NCBI RefSeq assembly: GCF_051842935.1 | Contig: NZ_JBPXRR010000001.1 | Coordinates: forward strand, 1,798,001-1,862,000 | DNA from: Pseudalkalibacillus sp051842935 | Lineage (GTDB): Bacteria; Bacillota; Bacilli; Bacillales; Fictibacillaceae | Length of the DNA: 64,000 nt | Reading direction: 5' to 3' | Shown here: in pieces, positions 29,101 to 37,224 of the stretch | How positions within the stretch are numbered: position 1 is the stretch's first letter | How the letters are laid out: each line of letters opens with the position of its first letter | The notes under the pieces: model-generated | Told to the model about the DNA's origin: nothing | Databases searched by the model: none | The model's input: only the letters and a program-made list of their open reading frames with translations | Program-made: the position numbers and the translations under genes

Positions 29101-32100
29101 GCGACTGCTATTGGTACGATGTCTTGAGCAAAGAATACGAGTACTTCAGCCCCGACAAGACGTGCCCCTGTTTCTTCATCGGTAATCGTTCCAGTAATCG
29201 CACCTGGATTCGGATCGAGTCCAAAATTGACGATGGAGGTTTCATCAGAGACAACTAACACCCCAACTTCCTGCGATTGGAAAATAGGACTACTTGTTAC
29301 AATTCTGAATTGTAAAGCAGCGAGACCTGTAAATTGATAAAAACCGTTTGCATCCGTTACTGTTGTGAAAACAAGTATTCCATCTTCATTGTAGACATCC
29401 ACCATAACACCAGATACCGTAGCACCAGTGTTGTTATTTGTAATCGTTCCTTGAATCGTCCCCGGGTTTGGAACCAATTTGATATTGACTGTTTCAGTTT
29501 GATTCGATTCAACAATCGTTGTCGCTTCTGCAGCACCAAATCCTTCAGCGGACGCCACAACAGTATACGTACTAGGAGAGAGAGTAGAAACGGTGTATTC
29601 ACCATTCTCATCCGTTAAGGTCGTAGCAATAATCGGTCCGCTAGGTGATTGTGCTCGAATAGCGATTGTAGCTCCAACGATCGGCACACCATTATTGAAG
29701 TTCGTAATACGTCCTTCGATGCTGCCAGGTTCAGGTGATAATGCAAAACTCAGCGTTGTCGTTTCATTCGGTAGAATTGTAAAACTAGCTGTACTAGAAG
29801 TAAAACCATCTGCTGCAGCAACAGCTGTATAGCTTCCCGGGCTTAAACCTTGTGATAAAAACTGTCCTGAATCATCTGAAGTTACACTTGCCACTTGTTG
29901 ACCATTTTCATCAATTAATACAACAGCACCTGCAATCGGGTTTCCAGTAACAATATCTATAACGTAACCGGTGAGAAAACCAAGACTCTCTGTGAGACCG
30001 ATATTGACGGTTCTGGTCTCATTAGGATTCACCACTGCCGTTACGGATTCAGCACCGAAGTCTTCCACTACAGCGCTAATGACAACTGTACCCGGTGGGA
30101 TATTAGCTGCAGTATATTCTCCGTTTGTTCCACTGATTGTAGAGGTAATAGGTAACCCTTCAGGAGTCGTTAATGTGAGGACTACTCCACTGATTCCATC
30201 GGATGTTGCCGTATTGAAAACCCGACCTGTTATGGTTCCTGGTAACAAAGCAAGAGGAATATTAAGATTTTCTGTCGTATTCGCAATTACGGTTGCACTG
30301 ACTGTATTGGCCGTATAATTCGGTGCAGTTGCATTCACAAGATACTGCCCTGGTTGGAGACCCAGTATCGAGAAGGTCCCATCTGAATCAGCGACTAAAG
30401 TTTGTAATAAGGTGCCGCTTTCATTAAACAACTTAACTCCAATGTTATCCCCTGTAATCGGGTCACCGTTTTCATCAACAACAGTACCTGCGATGTTTCC
30501 AACCACACTTGTAAGAATAATATTCGCAACCGTACTTTCATTACTCTCCACAATGACCCCTACAAAGTTTGTAGAAAAATCCGGAGCCGTCGCCACCACT
30601 GTATACGAACCAGGAGCAATCCCTTCGACTAGAAATTCACCAAACTCATTGGTAGTGGTTGTGCGTATCGGAATATTCTCTGCGTTTCGGATGATAATGG
30701 TTGCCCCTGGAATCACATCACCATTCGTATCCGTTATTTGTCCGACAATAGTTCCAGGATCAGGTACTAATACAAAGTTCGCATCTGTTACGATTTGTCC
30801 AGCTTCTAATGTGACTCCATCTGTTGCAGAAGAATAATCTTGTGCGTTTACAACAATGGTGAATGATCCTGGTGGAAGATTTCCAATTGCATACTGTCCA
30901 TTTTGATCAGTTCCGCCGCTTTGCAAGACCGTACCATTATCATCAAGAATCTGAATGGTCGCATTTGTGACTGGATTACCAGATGTATCCGTTATCGTCC
31001 CGCCTACTTCAGCTGGATTAGGTTGAATGGTCAATGAAACCGAGGTCACTTGGTCAGATATGACTGTAGCACCTGTTGAAGATGTTTGATAGTTCGGAGC
31101 GGTAGCCGTAACGATATATTGACCTGGTTGTAGATTGTTAAATTGAAAATCCCCGTTTGAATTCGCAATTGTAGAGCTGATCGGGATGCCTTCTGATGTC
31201 GATAATGTAATGATTGTTCCATCTTCAACAGGAGTGACACTTCCAGATATAGATCCAGGATTACTGACTAAGCTCTGGTTAACGACTGTCGTTTCATTCG
31301 ATTGGACAATCGCCCCCGTTGACGATGATTGGAAACCTTCTGCAATGGCGGTAACGGTGTAGTTTCCAGGCGCAAGACCATCGAAAACATAATCACCGTT
31401 GCTGTCCGTTAATACAGTGCCAACTAGAAAGCCTGTGTCATCGACTATACGAATCAGGACATTGGAAAGTGGATTACCAGATGTATCCGTAATCGTTCCT
31501 ATGATACTGCCAGGCTCAGGCGTTAATGTCACGTTTGTAACTGACGTTTCCCCCGGCTGTAGCGTGACTGTGGCTGAGTTGGTTTGAAAATCAGGTGCAC
31601 TTGCCTGTATCCCATAAGTTGCAGGCATCAGGTTATTCACTTCGTACTGTCCGTTCAAATCCGTAAAAGTGGTAGTCACCACATTCCCATTAAAATCGAC
31701 TACTTTTACTTCAATTACTACTCCAGTAATGGGAAGTCCGGTCGATGCATTGATAATTGTACCGGTTACACTAGCAGGATTCGCTTCAAGTGTGAAATTC
31801 GCTGTTGTCGTTTGATTAGATAAAATCGTTGCGCCTTTTTGTTGACTTTGGAAGTCTTCCGCTTGTGCAGTGATAATATAAGTTCCTGGTGCAAGACCCG
31901 TGGCCGTATAGATCCCTTGATTGTTCGTTAATACTTGAGTGATATTCGCACCTGTACGGGAATCCTTAACTGTAAGGACGGCACCTTCTATCGGATCACC
32001 AGTTGTTGTAAGAACTGTCCCGGTCAATGTACCTGGGTCAGGTGTTAAAGAAACATTCGCGATGGATGTCTGATTTTCAACAACAGAGGCACCTACTGTT

Positions 32101-34367
32101 TCAGTTCCGAAGTTTTCTTTGGATACGCTTACTGTATACGCACCCGGAATCAAATTGTTGATGACATATGTTCCGTTGCTGTCCGTAGTCGTTGAAGCCA
32201 CCAGAATATTGTTCAGGAAGATTTCAACTGTTGCTCCAGACAGAGTGTTCCCTGAGTTATCCGTAACAGTCCCCGAAATCGCTCCGACCAGCTTCACTAA
32301 TTCAACATTTAATGTCGTCGTTTCAGCTGATCGAATTTTTGCACCTATTGATTGGGAGCCATATCCCTCAGCAATGAAAGTAACAGTATAGGAACCTGGA
32401 GCGAGCCTTGGGACTGTATAATCTCCGCTCGCATCCGTCATAGTGGTGGCTACGGTCACACCCAGCCCGTTCGTTACTTGAACAGTCGCATTCTGAATCG
32501 GATTACCTGAAGCTGCATCTGTTACTGTACCGGTCAATGTACCTGGATTCGGCCTCAATGAAACATTCAATACTTCCGTCTCACCTGCGGATAAGTTGAA
32601 TCCAAGAACCTCAGTGGTGAAAGCTGCCTTACTTACCCTTAATTTGTAATCTCCAGGTGCTAGATCATCAATGATGTAGTCTCCTGAAGCATTGGTTGTT
32701 GTCGTATCAATGACCAGTCCAGCTAAATTCACTACCTCAACTAGTGCAGAAGAAATCGGATTTCCGTTTTGATCGGTGACCTGTCCTTGAACTGTACCGG
32801 GATTCGGTTGCAAAACAAAGTTGACCGTAGACGCATCGTTAGCGGTTACGGTAACACCTTGGGTGGCAGATTGAAAATTTGTAGCCGTAACGCTAAGTGT
32901 ATATTGCCCAGGTGTTACGGAAGGAAAAGAATAGTTACCTGCGGCATTCGTCGTGGTAGTAGCAACTACGTTACCAGCCGTATCCAACAATCTAACGGTG
33001 GCGTTATTTATGGCACCTCCACCAGAATTTGTGACAGTTCCACTAATGCTACCTGGAAGTTCAGTCAAGAATACATCTTTTCTCGTAATTTCACCCGCAT
33101 TGATGGTCACATTCTGAATGTTTGTTATATAATCCACTTTCGAGTATTCAATCGTATAGTTGCCGGGTGATATTCCAGTCAGGCTGTATTCACCATTGGC
33201 GTTCGTCGTGGTTGTTGCTATGGTGGTAGCCCCATCCTTCAGTTCTACCGTTACTCCTGTGAGCGGAAAGCCTGTGGTATGATCCTTAACAACACCTACC
33301 ACTCCGCCATCTTCTATGACCGTTATGGTTGTCGTCTCCGTTTGTGGTGTTAACCTTTTTCCAGTTTTACTATCCGTCCCTTGGACCGTTGCGGTCTCTA
33401 ATGTCCTGGTTCCAGGATTATTGAAAAAACCACTCAATTCAAAATCCAAAACTGCATTGGATCCAGGAGGTATACTTCCGATTTCCCAACTCAGCGTTTT
33501 CGTTGTGTTATTAAACGTTGCATTCCCTGTTGATACACTCGTAATGATAAAGGTGTTCAGTAAATCGAATTGGATAACATCTCTTAAACTTACTGTCGTC
33601 GCTTCACTTCTCCCGATATTCTCAACAATTAATCGTGCACTATAACTTGCTTCATTTCCTGCGCTTACAGTAGTCGGTCCACTGAGGATGATTTTCTCAA
33701 GGTCTAATCGTGCTTTTATGTCTGCGTCGATTGGGGATATTGGATCTGAAAAAGCATCTATAAATTGAAATCCTTCACTGACTCTCAATGAATCTTTGTT
33801 GTAGTTGTTTGCATTTGTCGAGGTAAAAGAAATGAGTTGTAGAGGCGTATTTTCGGTTATGTTCAGAAAATCGAAAAGAATGTTCGCAGGGATAAAAAAA
33901 TCCAAGAAGACATTATCATCATTCCCAAACCTAGTTGGAGCAGGTGTTACTCTGGCAATGTCAAAATTGATAATGGGTTGTGAATAATTGGGTGCCCCTC
34001 TGCCATTGGTTCCTTCAGCAGGATCATTCCATGAATTAACCCTTTCTACAGTATTTTGTATAAGATTCAATTCACCATCCAACCCATTGACTGCTAATAG
34101 CCATTGATACGTTCCCGGCTGACCTCCTGTATTAAAGAGAACTCCCCAAGAAAAATTGCGAAATCCTGTCAATTGCCGATTCCGGGGATCTTCTCTTAAT
34201 CGAAGCCTAAAATATACGTTCGTACCATCGTAAGCCATAGCAAACGAAGGGTTTGCCTGATTTCCGACAAGGTCTACAGAAGTCGGGTTCTCATCGCCTG
34301 TCACGTCAAAATATAACCCTGCTCCTAACGGTATTGGGGTATATTGATCATCATTTGGAAAAGCCAA
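26154..34367 (-). CDS. Giant carboxypeptidase-regulatory-like repeat protein B, putative spore-surface stalk
   Basis: A paralog of the 17751-25973 product with about 2,737 residues and the same architecture: N-terminal beta domain, DUF11-like domain, 27 repeats in the same order, CotZ-like end. The C-terminal segment (STPTVFTLLRIEDGCATFSF, then ILIVELACFILVPIS) keeps the GCAT and ACF positions seen in CotZ/ExsY. The TTG at 34367 follows AAAGGAGG by 7 nt and gives LAFPNDDQYTPIPL, matching the paralog; the frame extends to 34391 without a ribosome binding site. Each repeat most resembles the same-numbered repeat of the paralog, so the whole gene duplicated after the repeats had diverged. There is no signal peptide. 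Function is inferred as in the paralog. Confidence 0.9.
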   Translation of the reverse strand: MAFPNDDQYTPIPLGAGLYFDVTGDENPTSVDLVGNQANPSFAMAYDGTNVYFRLRLREDPRNRQLTGFRNFSWGVLFNTGGQPGTYQWLLAVNGLDGELNLIQNTVERVNSWNDPAEGTNGRGAPNYSQPIINFDIARVTPAPTRFGNDDNVFLDFFIPANILFDFLNITENTPLQLISFTSTNANNYNKDSLRVSEGFQFIDAFSDPISPIDADIKARLDLEKIILSGPTTVSAGNEASYSARLIVENIGRSEATTVSLRDVIQFDLLNTFIITSVSTGNATFNNTTKTLSWEIGSIPPGSNAVLDFELSGFFNNPGTRTLETATVQGTDSKTGKRLTPQTETTTITVIEDGGVVGVVKDHTTGFPLTGVTVELKDGATTIATTTTNANGEYSLTGISPGNYTIEYSKVDYITNIQNVTINAGEITRKDVFLTELPGSISGTVTNSGGGAINNATVRLLDTAGNVVATTTTNAAGNYSFPSVTPGQYTLSVTATNFQSATQGVTVTANDASTVNFVLQPNPGTVQGQVTDQNGNPISSALVEVVNLAGLVIDTTTTNASGDYIIDDLAPGDYKLRVSKAAFTTEVLGFNLSAGETEVLNVSLRPNPGTLTGTVTDAASGNPIQNATVQVTNGLGVTVATTMTDASGDYTVPRLAPGSYTVTFIAEGYGSQSIGAKIRSAETTTLNVELVKLVGAISGTVTDNSGNTLSGATVEIFLNNILVASTTTDSNGTYVINNLIPGAYTVSVSKENFGTETVGASVVENQTSIANVSLTPDPGTLTGTVLTTTGDPIEGAVLTVKDSRTGANITQVLTNNQGIYTATGLAPGTYIITAQAEDFQSQQKGATILSNQTTTANFTLEANPASVTGTIINASTGLPITGVVIEVKVVDFNGNVVTTTFTDLNGQYEVNNLMPATYGIQASAPDFQTNSATVTLQPGETSVTNVTLTPEPGSIIGTITDTSGNPLSNVLIRIVDDTGFLVGTVLTDSNGDYVFDGLAPGNYTVTAIAEGFQSSSTGAIVQSNETTVVNQSLVSNPGSISGSVTPVEDGTIITLSTSEGIPISSTIANSNGDFQFNNLQPGQYIVTATAPNYQTSSTGATVISDQVTSVSLTIQPNPAEVGGTITDTSGNPVTNATIQILDDNGTVLQSGGTDQNGQYAIGNLPPGSFTIVVNAQDYSSATDGVTLEAGQIVTDANFVLVPDPGTIVGQITDTNGDVIPGATIIIRNAENIPIRTTTTNEFGEFLVEGIAPGSYTVVATAPDFSTNFVGVIVESNESTVANIILTSVVGNIAGTVVDENGDPITGDNIGVKLFNESGTLLQTLVADSDGTFSILGLQPGQYLVNATAPNYTANTVSATVIANTTENLNIPLALLPGTITGRVFNTATSDGISGVVLTLTTPEGLPITSTISGTNGEYTAANIPPGTVVISAVVEDFGAESVTAVVNPNETRTVNIGLTESLGFLTGYVIDIVTGNPIAGAVVLIDENGQQVASVTSDDSGQFLSQGLSPGSYTAVAAADGFTSSTASFTILPNETTTLSFALSPEPGSIEGRITNFNNGVPIVGATIAIRAQSPSGPIIATTLTDENGEYTVSTLSPSTYTVVASAEGFGAAEATTIVESNQTETVNIKLVPNPGTIQGTITNNNTGATVSGVMVDVYNEDGILVFTTVTDANGFYQFTGLAALQFRIVTSSPIFQSQEVGVLVVSDETSIVNFGLDPNPGAITGTITDEETGARLVGAEVLVFFAQDIVPIAVALTDGLGQYTVSGLVPGTYTIVVNAVGYAENSTGSTVLTNQTTTTDLALISEIGSVSGTVLGTDGQPFKNAVIKIVDSNGVVVGTSAVNQDGSYSIGNLPPGTYSIRAAAPDVVTASSGVSLIANENKVINFVLRVNPGTIRGTVTEQATGDPIVGANVNILDLNGQVVATTATNTIGNYFVDRLAPGSYTVSVSKVGFAKSMKGAIVNADDFTIVNVALGSSTGSVFGILRDEQGNRLEGLEIGVRLLDNKGLLLLSTVASPDSDFSFLNLSPGQYLISISAEGFQSKVVPVTVVGGESKNLDITLFRDSGRLIGQVINRDTLDGIAGASVMIKDAANILLTSSISDENGNIGVDNLPPGTLFVNVSRDGFGTSSISIMVKPNETTEREIRLTPNPGSVEGRVTDAETGAPIEGANIQVLTGDETSVETLLTQADGRYLAPNLSPGVYELAASHPDYGTRIAGAIVVSDDKTVLDFALPPSPGSLSGIVTDQVTGDSVSGATVQLRWLSPDGELLASTVTNDNGEYLFEGLTPAIYTVLAYGGGFGSDQASIEVFPDQTTIQNLGLFPLPSAAQGEITDAGTGLPVENALVRLIASSGTILQRTLTDSSGNYMFEGFDPGEYTITVRIDAYASAEKSFTAEPSETETVNFELLRDSGSVTGLVKDEKTQQRVSGVSVIVMDENEVVIANTLTDQSGRYLIQGLAPGTYTIRALALECDSDAKRLIITGGETTTINFLLMGLPSTVRGNVTDTNGNPLNDVSIRVYNANGLLLNLGVTSREGEYVIGSLPGETLTFIASLPGFIPDRKVVDVPPNSQITINFVLGISNPATVQGVITSRESGDPISGAVVSLLRNNVLVREVTTDGDGRYSISGLGEGEYTFTVNAQGFEPYVDPIFLLAGEVRTIDVALEGGPTPTPSGPNQYYLIACGTGRYVKLDGSSTPTVFTLLRIEDGCATFSFRTNGGTEILIVELACFILVPIS

Positions 34368-34397
34368 CCTAGTTCCTCCTTTTATTGTCACTCTTAT

Positions 34398-34426
34398 TAG
34401 TTGTATGTCCTATATAAAAGGAGGTG
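34398..34426 (-). promoter_or_regulatory. Sporulation-like promoter of giant gene B
   Basis: CACC, 15 nt, CATACAACTA on the minus strand, about 35 nt before the TTG start, with the same spacing as the paralog. The conserved block containing ATGGATAAACATGGAAA lies at 34455-34484. The region between has a TTGGGTAC motif on the plus strand that could bind GerE (TRGGY), a weak indication. Confidence 0.55.
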
Positions 34427-34512
34427 TTGGGTACAAGTCATGGTCCGACCTCTTTTTCCATGTTTATCCATATGCATACAAGCCTGATTTTTACAATAAA
34501 AATGAAATAAAA

Positions 34513-34541
34513 AAGAAGGACCAGATCAACTGGTCCTTCTT
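34513..34541 (-). terminator. sodA terminator
   Basis: A 12-bp perfect stem (AAGAAGGACCAG/CTGGTCCTTCTT, 5-nt loop) then TTTTTTA on the minus strand, 15 nt past sodA. Confidence 0.92.
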
Positions 34542-34555
34542 CAGTGTGTATAGAA

Positions 34556-35167
34556 TTACTTCGCTTCGTTGTAGCGTTTTGTAACTTCGTCCCAGTTTAC
34601 AACATTCCAGAATGCTGAAATGTAGTCAGGACGACGGTTTTGATAGTTCAAGTAGTAAGCGTGCTCCCAAACATCAAGTCCAAGAATTGGTGTCTTACCT
34701 TCCATCAATGGAGTATCTTGGTTTGGAGTACTCATTACTTCTAGTTCGCCGTTGTTTACGACTAACCAAGCCCAGCCAGATCCGAAACGTCCAGCAGCTG
34801 CATTTGCAAATTCTTCTTGGAATTTGTCATAGCTTCCGAACTTGGAGTTGATTGCGTCAGCTAGTTCACCAGTAGGAGCTCCGCCACCGTTCGGGCTGAG
34901 TACTTGCCAGAACAATGTGTGGTTGGCATGTCCACCACCATTGTTACGGACAGCTGTACGGATGTTTTCAGGTACTGCATCCAAGTTGCTCATAAGAGCT
35001 TCGATGCTTTTATCTTGTAGATCCGCATGTCCTTCAAGTGCACCATTCAGCTTTGTTACGTATGCGTTATGGTGTTTACCATGGTGGATTTTCATAGTTT
35101 CTTCGTCGATGTGAGGTTCAAGAGCGTTGAACTCATATGGTAGTGCTGGTAGTTCGTGTTTTGCCAA
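34556..35167 (-). CDS. sodA: Superoxide dismutase, Mn/Fe type
   Basis: A 203-residue cytoplasmic enzyme that dismutates superoxide. All metal ligands are visible: His in TMKIHHGKHH, His in NNGGGHANHTLFW, and Asp and His in LDVWEHAYYL. The GGGHANHT and NQDTPLM segments favour manganese. The start is TTG at 35167 with AAAGGAGG 8 nt upstream, giving LAKHELPALPYEF, the usual SodA N-terminus. An ATG at 35206 would add 13 residues not found in the family. Confidence 0.97.
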   Translation of the reverse strand: MAKHELPALPYEFNALEPHIDEETMKIHHGKHHNAYVTKLNGALEGHADLQDKSIEALMSNLDAVPENIRTAVRNNGGGHANHTLFWQVLSPNGGGAPTGELADAINSKFGSYDKFQEEFANAAAGRFGSGWAWLVVNNGELEVMSTPNQDTPLMEGKTPILGLDVWEHAYYLNYQNRRPDYISAFWNVVNWDEVTKRYNEAK

Positions 35168-35228
35168 TTGAATCTCCTCCTTTAAGAATATGTAGTTACA
35201 AAGCACGGGTTAAGTGCCTACATTTCTA

Positions 35229-35257
35229 ACAATATCAAATTTACCCAGTGGATTCAA
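35229..35257 (-). promoter_or_regulatory. sodA promoter
   Basis: TTGAAT, 17 nt, TATTGT on the minus strand, about 60 nt before the sodA start. A good vegetative sigma-A match. Confidence 0.7.
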
Positions 35258-35287
35258 TTTTTAAACACTGCTTGGGTATTGATCAAG

Positions 35288-35562
35288 TGATGAACATCCT
35301 CTATTCATTACCAAGATCGGGATTTTTTCAGTTCATAGGGATGAATAAGCTCTATTCATTACCATCACGGCCATTTTTTCTCTTGATAGGGATGAATAAG
35401 CTCTATTCGTTACCATCACAGCTCTTTTTTCTTCTGATAGGGTTGAATAGGCTCTATTCGTTACCATCACGGCCCTTTTTTCTCTTGATAGGGATGAATA
35501 GGCTCTATTCGTTACCATCACAGCTCTTTTTTCTCTTGATAGGGATGAATAGGCTCTATTTA
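35288..35562. repeat. 51-bp tandem repeat array 3 (about 5.4 copies)
   Basis: Units of exactly 51 bp contain the palindrome GAATAG-GCT-CTATTC (first copies GAATA-AGCTC-TATTC), then GTTACCATCAC and a T-rich stretch. With a one- to three-base shift the unit aligns with the other two arrays (GGGA.G.ATAG, CTCTA, TTACC). It lies between the tRNA operon terminator and sodA. Open frames across it are artefacts of the period being divisible by 3. Confidence 0.9.
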
Positions 35563-35582
35563 TGTCTTTTGAGCAAAATAAA

Positions 35583-35607
35583 AAAACTTCCTATATAGTG
35601 AAGTTTT
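35583..35607 (-). terminator. tRNA operon terminator
   Basis: AAAACTTC/GAAGTTTT stem with a 9-nt loop and a T7 tail on the minus strand, just past tRNA-Phe. Confidence 0.88.
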
Positions 35608-35613
35608 CAAGAA

Positions 35614-35689
<76 letters not shown>

Positions 35690-35700
35690 GTATGTAATTT

Positions 35701-35840
35701 GGTTGAACCCTTCGGGTACTTCATATGTTCAATGAGCAGGAAGTCGAAACGACGTTGTGCATTGAACTTAAATTGGTTGCACCCTTGCGGGTACTCCAGA
35801 TATTCATTGAAAGAATGTCGATTCGACGTTGTTCAATGAA
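35701..35840 (-). repeat. Two tandem 66-nt hairpin elements between tRNAs
   Basis: Copies at 35701-35766 and 35775-35840 share the layout: arms TTCAATG/CATTGAA (or TTCATTGAA/TTCAATGAA) enclosing GTCG/CGAC, and an ACCC/GGGT hairpin ending in GGTTGCACCC-like sequence. They occupy the spacer between tRNA-fMet and tRNA-Phe, where B. subtilis has tRNA-Asp. They are not tRNA genes: no anticodon arm can be drawn. Confidence 0.75.
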
Positions 35841-35846
35841 TTATTT

Positions 35847-35923
<77 letters not shown>

Positions 35924-36062
35924 ACGATATTAGTTTATGGACGATGATTGTCCAATGATGTTGATGAGAAACTGAATGTCCTCCAACCCGTTCTCAGTTT
36001 GAATATTCAAGCTGCCTTTCGAACGGTTCGCTGAAGCTTATGCTCCGTAGCTTATTCCTACG

Positions 36063-36115
36063 TGCTCCACCCCGCGACGATAATAGTATATGGACGAAAA
36101 CCTGTCCTATGTTGT
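36063..36115 (-). pseudogene. Duplicated tRNA-fMet 5' fragment and leader
   Basis: TGCTCCACCCCGCGACGAT at 36063-36081 is identical to 35910-35928, the first 14 nt of tRNA-fMet plus its leader, and weaker similarity continues for about 30 nt more. The rest of the tRNA is missing. The 204-bp spacer (35924-36127) otherwise shows no gene. Confidence 0.7.
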
Positions 36116-36127
36116 TTGAAGATAAAA

Positions 36128-36220
36128 TGGAGGAGGTAGAGGGATTCGAACCCCCGCGGGCTGTTACACCCCTGGCGGTTTTCAAGACCGCTCCCTTCAG
36201 CCAGACTTGGGTATACCTCC
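36128..36220 (-). tRNA. tRNA-Ser (TGA)
   Basis: A 93-nt class II tRNA with a long variable arm. Anticodon loop CTTGAAA and a 7-bp acceptor GGAGGTA/TACCTCC, followed by T and CCA. The discriminator base reads U, where G73 is usual for tRNA-Ser. Confidence 0.95.
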
Positions 36221-36249
36221 GTATGATATCAACTTAACTAGAGTTAAGT

Positions 36250-36326
<77 letters not shown>

Positions 36327-36359
36327 CATAGTATGTATGCTTTGCTTAAATGGTCTTTA

Positions 36360-36436
36360 TGGGGCGACTGATGGGAATCGAACCCACGAATGCCGGAACC
36401 ACAATCCGGTGCGTTAACCACTTCGCCACAATCGCC
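36360..36436 (-). tRNA. tRNA-His (GTG)
   Basis: Anticodon loop TTGTGGT. The extra G at -1 pairs with C73, the hallmark of tRNA-His. Acceptor GCGATTG/CAGTCGC. Confidence 0.96.
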
Positions 36437-36452
36437 ATGAATCAGTTAAAAA

Positions 36453-36529
36453 TGGTAGCGGCGGAGGGGATCGAACCCCCGACCTCACGGGTATGAACCG
36501 TACGCTCTAGCCAGCTGAGCTACACCGCC
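36453..36529 (-). tRNA. tRNA-Met (CAT), elongator
   Basis: 77 nt; anticodon arm ACGG-TTCATAC-CCGT and acceptor GGCGGTG/CGCCGCT, the usual Bacillus elongator Met tRNA. Confidence 0.96.
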
Positions 36530-36530
36530 A

Positions 36531-36605
36531 TGGCTCCACAGGCAGGACTCGAACCTGCGACCGATCGGTTAACAGCCGATAGCTCTACCACTGAGCTACT
36601 GTGGA
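36531..36605 (-). tRNA. tRNA-Asn (GTT)
   Basis: 75 nt; anticodon loop CTGTTAA, acceptor TCCACAG/CTGTGGA, discriminator G, CCA encoded. First gene of the operon, one base from tRNA-Met. Confidence 0.97.
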
Positions 36606-36631
36606 ATAATATCTTTTTAACGACAAGATTT

Positions 36632-36660
36632 AGAATAACATCTTCACCGTAAAAAGTCAA
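36632..36660 (-). promoter_or_regulatory. tRNA operon promoter
   Basis: TTGACT, 17 nt, TATTCT on the minus strand, about 27 nt before tRNA-Asn. Confidence 0.75.
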
Positions 36661-36691
36661 TGCCGTTTTTTCTTCCAATCAAAAAGAAAAA

Positions 36692-36727
36692 CAGGGACAA
36701 GAAATAATATACCATGTTCTGTCCCTG
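36692..36727 (-). terminator. yqgC terminator
   Basis: CAGGGACA/TGTCCCTG stem with a 20-nt loop, then TTTTTCTTTTTG on the minus strand. Confidence 0.75.
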
Positions 36728-36740
36728 CTTGCAATAACAC

Positions 36741-37223
36741 TTATAAGACTTTCACTAAGAAATAAATAACCATACCTGCTTGGATAATCAACTTGACGGT
36801 TGTACCACCGATAAAGCCTAGTAACGATCCAATTCCGACTCTGACTGCCTGTTTGAAATCACCTTTCTGATGAAGGAGTTCGCCTACAATAGCCCCTACA
36901 AACGGTCCAATCAAGATCCCAATTACAGGTATGATGAAAGGTCCAACCAGAAGACCGATTGTACTACCCCAAATGGCATGCTTGCTCCCGCCTCTTTTTT
37001 TGACACCGTAAAAATTACTCGCATAATCGGTTACATATAAGAGGATGACAAGTATACCCTGTATCACCCAGAACACCCAGGTCAGGGGTTCAAAACTGAA
37101 CATCCAACCATAGATCAGGTAACCTGCAATCAAAAAGACGGATGAGGGAATGATCGGATAGATCAATCCCACAAACGCTAGTACAAATAATACAGTTATG
37201 AGTACCCAGGCAATAATGGTCAT
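36741..37223 (-). CDS. yqgC: DUF456 membrane protein
   Basis: A 160-residue protein with about five hydrophobic segments and two glycine-rich loops (GSTIGLLVGPFIIPVIGILI, then GPFVGAIVGELL) typical of DUF456. Function unknown. Position after sodA matches B. subtilis yqgC. It starts 1 bp after the Na/Pi cotransporter stop, so it is cotranscribed with that gene. Confidence 0.85.
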   Translation of the reverse strand: MTIIAWVLITVLFVLAFVGLIYPIIPSSVFLIAGYLIYGWMFSFEPLTWVFWVIQGILVILLYVTDYASNFYGVKKRGGSKHAIWGSTIGLLVGPFIIPVIGILIGPFVGAIVGELLHQKGDFKQAVRVGIGSLLGFIGGTTVKLIIQAGMVIYFLVKVL

Positions 37224-37224
37224 T

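Noticed and set aside
35248..35598. Open frame with MNRLYSLPS-type repeats
   Set aside because: It is an artefact of the 51-bp array; the opposite strand is equally open.
35701..35840. Possible degenerate tRNA genes, because both elements end in AACCA-like sequence on the minus strand
   Set aside because: No anticodon arm or D-arm can be drawn; they fold as nested hairpins instead.
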